Source: Eggerthellaceae bacterium (GTDB lineage: Bacteria; Actinomycetota; Coriobacteriia; Coriobacteriales; Eggerthellaceae). Taken from it: DNA of 7,512 nt. Below, piece by piece: positions 1 through 4,734 of this stretch. The DNA is taken from contig DMNP01000111.1 in NCBI GenBank assembly GCA_003452695.1, positions 1 to 7,512 on the forward strand. Reading direction: 5' to 3'. The notes beneath the pieces were generated by a model. That model had not been told where the DNA came from. It made no database searches and worked only from the letters and a program-made list of their open reading frames with translations. The translations under genes and the position numbers were made by a program. Numbering within the stretch: position 1 is the stretch's first letter; every line of letters begins with the position of its first letter.

Positions 1-1750
1 CGCGCATGGGCTCGTTCTGCTCGTACACCTCCACGCGTCCGCCAGCGGCCTTCAGCTTGGCCGCAACATCGTATGCCGCGTCCAGATGACGGTCGGCGAT
101 GGGCAAGATGACAGCCTGTACGGGCGACAGCCATAACGGCAAGGCCCCGGCGTAATGCTCGATGAGGATTCCCAGGAAACGCTCGATCGACCCGAACAGC
201 GCGCGGTGCAGCATGAACGGCCGCGCCTCGGCGTTGTCGGCCGTGCGGTACGTAATGCCGAAGCGCTCGGGCAGGTTGAAATCCACCTGCACCGTCGAGC
301 ACTGCCAGGTGCGACCGATGGCGTCCTTCACCTTGATGTCGATCTTCGGGCCATAGAAGGCGCCGTCGCCGGCGTTTATCTCGTATTTCAGGCCACGACG
401 CGTGATGGCTTCCTTCAGCGCGCTTTCCGCGAACTCCCACATGGCATCCGTGCCAATGGACTTCTCGGGGCGCGTGGATATCTCGGCCTCGTATTCGAAG
501 CCGAACTGCGTCATTATGTAGTCGGCCATGTCCAAGATGTCCACGACCTCGTCGACCACCTGGTCCTCGCGGCAGAAGATGTGCGCGTCGTCCTGCGTGA
601 ACCCGCGGGCGCGCATAAGGCCGTGCACCACGCCGCTCATCTCGTGGCGATACACCGTGCCGAACTCGAAGAAACGCACCGGCAGGTCGCGGTAGGAATG
701 CACGTCGTTGCGGTACAGCATGACGTGCCCCGGGCAGTTCATGGGCTTCACGCCGTATTCGCTGTAGCGCGGCTGCTCGTCGGTGCCTTCGTTTATGTTG
801 AAGAAGTACATGTTCTCGTGATAGAAGTCGTAGTGCCCGCTCGTCTTCCACACGTCGGCCTTGTAGATATGCGGGGTGATGACTTCCTCGTAGCCGCGAC
901 GGTACAGCTCTTTGCGCAGCCATTCCTGCATCGTGCGGATGATGCGGCCGCCCTTGGGAAGGTACAGCGGCAGGCCCACGCCCGCCAGCTCGTCCATCAT
1001 GAACACGCCCAGTTCGCGGCCAAGCTTGCGATGGTCGCGTTTCTCGGCCTCGGCCAGGTTGTGCAGGTGCTGGTCCAGTTCCTTCTGCTTGAAGAACGCC
1101 GTGCCGTACAGGCGCTGCAGCTGGTCGCGCTCGGCATCGCCGCGCCAATAGGCGCCGGCGATCTTCTGCAGCTTGAACGCGGGAACCTTGCCCGTGTTCG
1201 GCAGGTGCGGGCCGCGGCACAAGTCCGTGAAACTGCCGATGGTATAGGTGGTGATAACTTCGTCTTCGGGCATTTCGCTTATCAGCTCGACCTTGAAGGG
1301 CTGGTCGGCAAACATCTTCAGCGCTTCATCGCGCGAGACGGCCTTGCGCTCGAACGGCTCGGCGGCCTCCACGATTTCGGCCATGCGCGCCTCGATTGCC
1401 TCGAAATCGTCCGTGGAAAGCGTGCGGTCCAGCTTCACGTCGTAGTAGAAGCCGTTTTCGATGGCCGGCCCCACGCCGAACTTCACGTCGCCGTACAGAT
1501 CCACGAGCGCAGCTGCCATGACGTGCGCAGTTGAATGCCGCAGCAGCTCGAGCGCCTCTGGGCTCTTGTTGGTGAGGATGGATACCCGGTCGCCGTCGGC
1601 CACTTCGCGGGCAAGGTCGACCATCTTGCCGTTCACGACGCCGCCGAGCGCCGCCTTGGCAAGTCCCGCGCCAATCGATGCGGCCACATCGGCCACGGTG
1701 GCGCCTTCCTGCAGTTCCTTCTGGGAACCGTCGGGCAGTACAATGTTCAT
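1..1750 (-). CDS. thrS: Threonyl-tRNA synthetase, 3' end cut by window edge
   Basis: Charges tRNA-Thr with threonine in the cytoplasm. The reverse strand translates from ATG at 1750-1748 (MNIVLPDGSQ...) into 583 codons without a stop. E. coli ThrRS is 642 residues, so about 50-60 C-terminal residues are missing. Visible domains: TGS at about 1-60; editing domain with HSTAH (H72, H76) plus C178 and H182 in LCRGPH; class II catalytic core from about 240, with C339 (PMNCPGH), H390 (DDAH) and H515 (FMLHRALFG) at the places of the three zinc ligands; motif 2 around FGTVYRHEMSG (363-373); motif 3 around 517-540; start of the anticodon-binding domain from about 545 (VQAVILPIADRHLDAAYDV). All key residues are intact. 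The start is supported by a purine-rich Shine-Dalgarno stretch (complement of 1756-1769, with AAGGAG and AGGAAG). The gene is divergent from ybaB and has a long structured leader that probably regulates it. Confidence 0.97.
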   Translation of the reverse strand, partial: MNIVLPDGSQKELQEGATVADVAASIGAGLAKAALGGVVNGKMVDLAREVADGDRVSILTNKSPEALELLRHSTAHVMAAALVDLYGDVKFGVGPAIENGFYYDVKLDRTLSTDDFEAIEARMAEIVEAAEPFERKAVSRDEALKMFADQPFKVELISEMPEDEVITTYTIGSFTDLCRGPHLPNTGKVPAFKLQKIAGAYWRGDAERDQLQRLYGTAFFKQKELDQHLHNLAEAEKRDHRKLGRELGVFMMDELAGVGLPLYLPKGGRIIRTMQEWLRKELYRRGYEEVITPHIYKADVWKTSGHYDFYHENMYFFNINEGTDEQPRYSEYGVKPMNCPGHVMLYRNDVHSYRDLPVRFFEFGTVYRHEMSGVVHGLMRARGFTQDDAHIFCREDQVVDEVVDILDMADYIMTQFGFEYEAEISTRPEKSIGTDAMWEFAESALKEAITRRGLKYEINAGDGAFYGPKIDIKVKDAIGRTWQCSTVQVDFNLPERFGITYRTADNAEARPFMLHRALFGSIERFLGILIEHYAGALPLWLSPVQAVILPIADRHLDAAYDVAAKLKAAGGRVEVYEQNEPMR

Positions 1751-1778
1751 CCGTGCTTCCTTTCTCCTTGTTCGGCCG

Positions 1779-1795
1779 GGCGCACACAAAGCGCC
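1779..1795 (-). promoter_or_regulatory. tRNA-Thr anticodon-arm mimic in thrS leader, UGU copy
   Basis: Read on the minus strand, GGCGC (1795-1791), loop UUUGUGU (1790-1784) and GCGCC (1783-1779) form a perfect 5-bp stem with a 7-nt loop, the geometry of a tRNA anticodon arm. Loop positions 32-38 read U-U-U-G-U-G-U. This gives U33, threonine anticodon UGU at 34-36 and a purine at 37. It lies 28 nt from the thrS start codon, directly before the Shine-Dalgarno region. By analogy with the E. coli thrS operator, ThrRS bound here could block ribosome loading. The structure is seen in the sequence; ThrRS binding is inferred. Confidence 0.7.
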
Positions 1796-1807
1796 TGCTA
1801 TAAGCCG

Positions 1808-1824
1808 GGTGCATACCAAGCACC
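1808..1824 (-). promoter_or_regulatory. tRNA-Thr anticodon-arm mimic in thrS leader, GGU copy
   Basis: On the minus strand GGUGC (1824-1820), loop UUGGUAU (1819-1813) and GCACC (1812-1808) form a 5-bp stem and a 7-nt loop. Positions 32-38 read U-U-G-G-U-A-U, which has U33, the threonine anticodon GGU at 34-36 and A37, matching a tRNA-Thr(GGU) anticodon loop at these positions. Compared with the neighbouring UGU hairpin, the middle stem pair changes from U-A to C-G. This compensatory change keeps the stem and argues for selection on RNA structure. A 12-nt linker (1807-1796) separates the two hairpins. Confidence 0.7.
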
Positions 1825-1828
1825 TGCT

Positions 1829-1987
1829 CTGGATGGTTGTGGCGGCACATCTGCCCTTCAGGCCCCTCCCGCGCTCGCACACGGCGCGAAGGCCGCTTAG
1901 CTCGCGCGATCGGGCCCTTCAGGGCAGCTGCACTCGCCACAACCATCCAGCCGAAGGCGGTCGTGGCGGCACATCTGCCCTTCAGGG
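1829..1987 (-). repeat. Three mutually complementary segments in the thrS leader
   Basis: In transcript order (minus strand) the segments are C (1987-1958), B (1950-1911) and A (1866-1829). A and C share an exact 24-nt direct repeat (plus-strand 1839-1862 and 1963-1986). B contains a perfect 16-nt inverted match to A (1935-1950 against 1829-1844), and the pairing continues imperfectly to about 1911 and 1866. B also pairs with C over its CGCCAC, CAG, AGGG and CCCT blocks. So B can fold either with C across a short GCCUUCGGC-containing loop, or with A across a loop of about 45 nt, directly before the anticodon mimics. GCCCTTCAGG occurs three times (1853, 1914 and 1978). It could be a leader switch, or a dispersed repetitive element that has landed in the leader. 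No canonical T-box sequence is visible. Confidence 0.7.
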
Positions 1988-2013
1988 TAATGGGCTGATA
2001 ACCGCATCGGGCC

Positions 2014-2019
2014 ATTATA
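2014..2019 (-). promoter_or_regulatory. Putative -10 box of the thrS promoter
   Basis: The complement of 2014-2019 reads TATAAT, a perfect sigma70-type -10 hexamer. At the usual spacing only a poor -35 match is seen. Transcription would start near 2007, giving a leader of about 257 nt that includes all the repeat segments and both anticodon-like hairpins. Confidence 0.6.
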
Positions 2020-2041
2020 CCGAAACGGCGTTTGGCTGGTG

Positions 2042-2047
2042 TATCAT
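2042..2047 (+). promoter_or_regulatory. Possible -10 box of the ybaB-recR promoter
   Basis: TATCAT matches TATAAT at five of six positions and lies 45 nt before the ybaB start. No convincing -35 hexamer is seen. If real, it is only 22 nt from the divergent thrS -10 box, so the two RNA polymerase footprints would overlap. Confidence 0.35.
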
Positions 2048-2092
2048 TCCCCTAACGCACAACTATCACGCACGCCGGAGAAAGGGGGCGCC

Positions 2093-2407
2093 ATGGAAAT
2101 GGATATGAACGCGATGTTGCAGCAGGCCCAGATGATGCAGCAGGAGCTTGCGCGGGCGCAGGAGGAGATTCAGCAGATTACCTATACCGCCACATCGGGT
2201 GGCGGCATGGTGAAGGCGACGGCGCTCGGCGACGGAACGATTCGCGAAATCGTCATCGATCCCGAAGCGGTCGACCCCGACGACGTGGAAATGCTTCAGG
2301 ACATGATCCTCGTAGCCGTGAACGAGGCCCTGCGCGAGGTGGCGGCAGCTGGCGAACAGCGCATGAGCTCGGTCACGGGCGGCCTCGGCATTCCGGGGCT
2401 GTTCTAG
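2093..2407 (+). CDS. ybaB: YbaB/EbfC family nucleoid-associated protein
   Basis: Predicted 104-residue DNA-binding protein of the YbaB/EbfC family, whose members bind DNA as dimers and are usually encoded directly before recR. The sequence begins MEMDMNAMLQQAQMMQQELA, a Met/Gln-rich N-terminal helix. It continues with the family's central strands (TATSGGGMVKATALGDGTIREIVIDPEAVDP, split here as TATSGGGMVKAT and REIVIDPEAVDP) and a C-terminal helix (MLQDMILVAVNEALREV) before a flexible Gly-rich tail ending in PGLF. The ATG at 2093 is chosen over an upstream GTG at 2039 because AAAGGGGG lies just before it and the protein then starts where the family normally does. The next gene, recR, starts 9 nt after the stop. 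The usual dnaX upstream partner is absent; a divergent thrS takes its place. Confidence 0.93.
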   Translation: MEMDMNAMLQQAQMMQQELARAQEEIQQITYTATSGGGMVKATALGDGTIREIVIDPEAVDPDDVEMLQDMILVAVNEALREVAAAGEQRMSSVTGGLGIPGLF

Positions 2408-2416
2408 GCGGCAACC

Positions 2417-3013
2417 ATGCAATCGGCACCCGCGCTGCAAAAGCTGCTGGACGAACTGGAACGCCTGCCCGGCATCGGCGCCAAATCGGCCCAACGCATT
2501 GCCTACTGGATGATGAATACCGACAGCGCCACGGTCCTGCGCCTGGCAGACGCGATTACCGAGGTGAAGAGCACGGTGCATTTCTGCAGCCGCTGCTTCA
2601 ACTATTCCTCGGAAGACCTGTGCGACATCTGCCGCTCGGCCGAGCGGGACGGCGGCACCCTATGCGTGGTCGGCGAGCCGCGCGACATCGCCGCCATCGA
2701 GCGCACGGGGGCCTTTTCGGGCATGTACCACGTTCTCGGCGGCGAACTGGCCCCCATGGACGGCATCGGCCCAGACGACCTGCATATCGCCGACCTTATG
2801 AAGCGCCTGGCGTCCGAAGACGTGCGCGAGATTATCCTGGCCACCAACCCCAACGTGGAAGGCGAGACCACGGCCGCCTACATCGCGCGCCTCGTGCGCC
2901 CCTTCGACGTGAAGATAACGCGCCTGGCCAGCGGCATGCCCGTCGGCGGCGAGCTGGATTACGTGGATGAAGTAACGCTGTCGCGCGCCATCGAGGCCCG
3001 TCGCGAGCTGTAG
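2417..3013 (+). CDS. recR: Recombination mediator protein RecR
   Basis: RecR acts with RecF/RecO to load RecA on gapped DNA during recombinational repair. The 198-residue product has the usual family length. It shows an N-terminal helix-hairpin-helix (LPGIGAKSAQR, 17-27), a four-cysteine zinc site (C57, C60, C69, C72 in CSRC and CDIC), then a Toprim domain with VGEPRD (E87) and TNPNVEGETTAAYI (143-156), and the conserved C-terminal block ASGMPVGGELDYVDEVTL (171-188). All landmark residues are intact. It is probably co-transcribed with ybaB (9-nt gap). The Shine-Dalgarno sequence is weak (GGCGG at 2407-2411), so translation may be coupled to ybaB termination. A strong hairpin begins in the stop codon. 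Confidence 0.97.
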   Translation: MQSAPALQKLLDELERLPGIGAKSAQRIAYWMMNTDSATVLRLADAITEVKSTVHFCSRCFNYSSEDLCDICRSAERDGGTLCVVGEPRDIAAIERTGAFSGMYHVLGGELAPMDGIGPDDLHIADLMKRLASEDVREIILATNPNVEGETTAAYIARLVRPFDVKITRLASGMPVGGELDYVDEVTLSRAIEARREL

Positions 3014-3046
3014 AGAGAACGGTGTTTGCAAGCACCGTTCTCTCTA
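3011..3046 (+). terminator. Perfect hairpin ending the ybaB-recR unit
   Basis: A perfect 14-bp stem, 3011-3024 (TAGAGAGAACGGTG) with 3033-3046, closes an 8-nt loop. The recR stop codon TAG forms the first three bases of the stem. There is no T-tract; the stem is followed by CCCC. It probably acts as a terminator or 3'-end stabiliser, but a classical Rho-independent mechanism is not supported by the flanks. Confidence 0.7.
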
Positions 3047-3090
3047 CCCCACCCGCCGGACCGCAGCCTGTAGCTGAGGGTCGGCACTTT

Positions 3091-3123
3091 CGCGTCTCGC
3101 CCCAACGGCTGGAGCGAGACGCG
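3091..3123. repeat. 10-bp inverted repeat (stem-loop)
   Basis: CGCGTCTCGC (3091-3100) is exactly complementary to 3114-3123, with a 13-nt spacer. It directly abuts the left arm of the foldback element. A related sequence in opposite orientation (3352-3365) flanks the right arm, so it may belong to the same element. No T-tract follows. Confidence 0.6.
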
Positions 3124-3125
3124 GG

Positions 3126-3336
3126 TTGCGGGTGGATCGGCCCATCAAATCGGGGTTTTCCGGTCCTTTGCTGCGCAAGGGCGGTGTTGCGGGTGGATTT
3201 CCCGCTTCCCGGGAGGCCCCCGGCGGCATTTTCCCAGTTCGCTGTCGGAAAGCAACTTGCAATTCCACCCGCAACCCCCGCCTCGTACCCGCAAAAGGGC
3301 CGAAATCGGCGTTCTCGTGGCCCCATCCACCCGCAA
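3126..3336. repeat. Imperfect foldback element with about 75-bp inverted arms
   Basis: The left arm (3126-3200) and the reverse complement of the right arm (3261-3336) align along their whole length, roughly 70% identical by eye. Each arm begins with TTGCGGGTGGAT or its near copy and ends with a second copy. These are at 3126-3137 and 3187-3198 on plus, and 3264-3274 and 3325-3336 on minus. A 60-nt centre separates the arms. Flanking similarity (about 3088-3125 against 3352-3365) suggests a larger element. All open frames here are low-complexity Arg/Pro/Gly-rich shadows without start signals or recognisable domains, so I see no protein gene. It is probably a non-coding intergenic repeat or MITE/REP-like element; neither transposase nor clear target-site duplications are seen. 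Confidence 0.65.
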
Positions 3337-3371
3337 GTCCCCACTCGTTTCCGCGAGGCGCGAATTTGCTG

Positions 3372-3410
3372 GCGGATGCGGCAAAGGGTCTCGCCCTTTT
3401 CCACATCCGC
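3372..3410. repeat. 17-bp near-perfect stem-loop
   Basis: Bases 3372-3388 (GCGGATGCGGCAAAGGG) pair with 3394-3410 at 15 of 17 positions around a 5-nt loop. It lies between the foldback element and the B12-operon promoter. On the plus strand it has no T-tract. It may be part of the repetitive intergenic region or a backup terminator. Confidence 0.6.
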
Positions 3411-3485
3411 ACGCTGGCAGAGTCGCGGGCGGAAACCGCGGAAACCCAATTATCTGCGACCCCGATGCAATGTGGCATTACGGCG

Positions 3486-3515
3486 TTGACATGCTGGTTT
3501 TGTTTGAACTATCCT
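3486..3515 (+). promoter_or_regulatory. Promoter of the cobalamin-controlled operon
   Basis: A perfect -35 hexamer TTGACA (3486-3491) is followed after 18 nt by TATCCT (3510-3515), which matches the -10 consensus at four of six positions. The predicted start near 3522 lies exactly at the 5' border of the riboswitch. The local drop in GC content supports the call. Confidence 0.65.
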
Positions 3516-3522
3516 GAACATG

Positions 3523-3820
3523 CACCTGCACGAGCGGGTGCACGCCGCTGTGGCTTGGCAATCTGCACGTTGCGTTCCCGAGGGGTGTGCAGCGGGCAGT
3601 TTGCGCGGGCTGAACAAGGGAACCGGGTGAGAATCCCGGGCGGGGACCGACACTGTATGCGTGGGCCCGCATCCGTCGGCTGAAGGGCCGGTCATTGGGG
3701 GTGGCTCCCCGAGAAGGCAGGATGTGGGCGGCAGACAGCGCGAGGAAGCGGTGCATCCAACCAGGTTGGCTGCATCGTTTCACGGCAGTCTGCGACTACG
3801 CGAGCCAGGAGACCTACAGG
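3523..3820 (+). ncRNA. Cobalamin (AdoCbl-type) riboswitch aptamer
   Basis: The conserved blocks of the Cobalamin riboswitch family occur in order: 5' GGGTGC box (3536-3541); GGGAA (3618-3622); GGTG with GAATCC (3626-3636); ACTGT (3652-3656); the B12-box equivalent GTCATTGG (3691-3698; consensus CCACTGG); GAGAAGG (3711-3717); and the closing GAGCCAGGAGACCT (3802-3815). A short P1 (CCTG 3525-3528 with CAGG 3817-3820) is possible. Between GAGAAGG and the closing box sits an unusually long arm: GCAGAC (3731-3736) pairs with GTCTGC (3788-3793), and inside it 3749-3755 pairs with 3771-3777, followed by a CCAAC/GTTGG helix. The RNA lies between a promoter and an intrinsic terminator. Ligand class is inferred from the full set of peripheral elements. 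Confidence 0.88.
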
Positions 3821-3839
3821 AAGGCGAGCATACCGGGCA

Positions 3840-3910
3840 TGTCGGCCAAAAGGACAGCCGACACTGCGGAGGTGGATTGTGTCGCCTCCCCAGTGTCGGC
3901 TGTCCTTTTT
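3840..3910 (+). terminator. Rho-independent terminator, riboswitch expression platform
   Basis: A 19-bp perfect stem, 3848-3866 with 3891-3909, closes a 24-nt loop that contains an additional GGAGG/CCTCC helix. The stem ends in a T-run (3906-3910). A competing antiterminator hairpin is visible: TGTCGGC (3840-3846) pairs with GCCGACA (3857-3863), which occupies the left terminator arm. An aptamer segment (GTCGGCTG, 3675-3682) is also complementary to 3855-3862. Cobalamin binding would be expected to favour termination and switch the downstream operon off. Confidence 0.9.
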
Positions 3911-4001
3911 GTAGATGGTGCAGCGCGTTTACGTACGGGGAACGGACGCTGGCCGGGCGCAACGAGCGTCTGGCGCAGGGCCGGGGAAAGGCGAGGGCGT
4001 G

Positions 4002-4685
4002 ATGAGCGGACGAGAACTGCGCAGAAGCGCAGCAAACGATATCGACAACGGGAACCGTGGCCTACCGGCGCGAAGCGGTGCAGGCGCGAGCGCGCGAGCG
4101 GTGCAGGCGGTAACGCTCCGGGTTGCACGGGCTTCGCGGGCCGCGCTCGCCCTGGCTGCCGCGCTTGTGCTGGCATGCGCGTTGGCGTTTGCCGGCTGCG
4201 GATCGGACGCGCTTACCACCACGAAGCAGTCTGACAGCGCCAGCGCCTCGGCCAGTGCGTCGTCCAGCGCCGCTGCATCCGGTGAATCCGCCAACGGCGT
4301 GCGCTCGGTCGCGCCCGATGCCGTTCCGGGCGAAAACGAGGTGCTCGTCGTGTTCGACACCTCCAAGGCGCATGCCTACAACGACAAGTTCCCCGAGAGC
4401 GTCGGGGCGTTCATGGTCCCGTTCGAAGAGGGCCTGACGGCGTTCGACACGCTTCAGGCGACCGGCGTGGACTACGCGCTGCGCGGCAAGGACTACGTGA
4501 AGTCCATCGCCGGCATCGAGGAGAAGGTCTGCGGCCCCAACAGCGGCTGGCTGTACCTGGTTGACGGCGCCCAGTCCTCCAAGAACGCGATGGACTACAA
4601 GCTGAGCGGTGGCCAGACGCTGGTTTGGGGATATACGGTTGAAGAAGGCGATTTCGGGCAGACAATGCCCAAGGACGCGGCGTAG
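4002..4685 (+). CDS. DUF4430 (transcobalamin beta-domain-like) lipoprotein
   Basis: Predicted 227-residue exported lipoprotein, likely a surface cobalamin/corrinoid-binding or accessory protein. It has a long basic N-terminus, a hydrophobic segment (48-62) and lipobox LAFAGC with C66 as lipidation site; Phe at -3 is slightly atypical. A Ser/Ala-rich linker (79-98) leads to a C-terminal DUF4430 domain (about 112-213) with VLVVFDTSKA, a helix around GLTAFDTLQATG, and the diagnostic block SGWLYLVDG (181-189)...LVWGYT. DUF4430 resembles the beta domain of human intrinsic factor and transcobalamin. The ATG at 4002 is preceded by GGGGAAAGGCGAGGG. Starts at 3915 (directly after the terminator) or GTG 3999 are possible. 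First gene after the B12 riboswitch, 49 nt before the next gene with no clear terminator. Family assignment is firm; cobalamin binding is inferred from family and riboswitch. Confidence 0.85.
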   Translation: MSGRELRRSAANDIDNGNRGLPARSGAGASARAVQAVTLRVARASRAALALAAALVLACALAFAGCGSDALTTTKQSDSASASASASSSAAASGESANGVRSVAPDAVPGENEVLVVFDTSKAHAYNDKFPESVGAFMVPFEEGLTAFDTLQATGVDYALRGKDYVKSIAGIEEKVCGPNSGWLYLVDGAQSSKNAMDYKLSGGQTLVWGYTVEEGDFGQTMPKDAA

Positions 4686-4734
4686 GAGCCGATAGGTTGG
4701 GTTCTGGCACCCAGGCGCGAAGACGGCAGGCGGA

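Larger units (their letters stand above)
1771..1828 (-). repeat. 29-nt tandem duplication carrying the two anticodon-like hairpins
   Basis: Two adjacent 29-nt units on the minus strand, 1828-1800 and 1799-1771, both begin AGCAGG and carry CCCGGC after the hairpin. By eye 22 of 29 positions agree. The differences fall at one paired stem position (both partners changed), at loop positions 34 and 37, and in the unit tails. The difference at position 34 converts one threonine anticodon (GGU) into another (UGU). Confidence 0.85.

Noticed and set aside
155..1534. A 459-codon plus-strand open frame opposite thrS
   Set aside because: It is the antisense shadow of thrS. The thrS frame carries all catalytic, editing and zinc motifs, while this frame shows only His/Val/Ala-rich low-complexity sequence.
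1779..1824. A real or degenerate tRNA-Thr gene
   Set aside because: Only anticodon-arm-like hairpins are present. There is no acceptor stem, D arm or T arm (no GGTTCGAATCC-type sequence), and the two arms are only 12 nt apart.
1751..2007. T-box riboswitch before thrS
   Set aside because: Aminoacyl-tRNA synthetase leaders often carry T-boxes, but no AGGGTGGTACCGCG-like antiterminator sequence and no terminator with a T-run is seen. AAGGGCAGATGTGCC is only a superficial resemblance.
3126..3336. CRISPR-like array
   Set aside because: The TTGCGGGTGGAT motif occurs four times but in two orientations, and the intervening sequences are themselves related as inverted arms. There are no regular spacers.
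3022..3783. Several overlapping 80-200 codon frames on both strands
   Set aside because: Arg/Pro-rich frames without ribosome sites or domains. They run through hairpins, the foldback repeat and the riboswitch, and their similarity between strands is explained by the inverted repeat.
3741..3815. A second, tandem cobalamin riboswitch (GGAAGCGGTGCATCC followed by GAGCCAGGAGACC)
   Set aside because: The segment lacks a second ACTGT and B12 box. Its pieces pair as a peripheral arm, while the closing box is needed to complete the first aptamer. A single extended aptamer explains everything.
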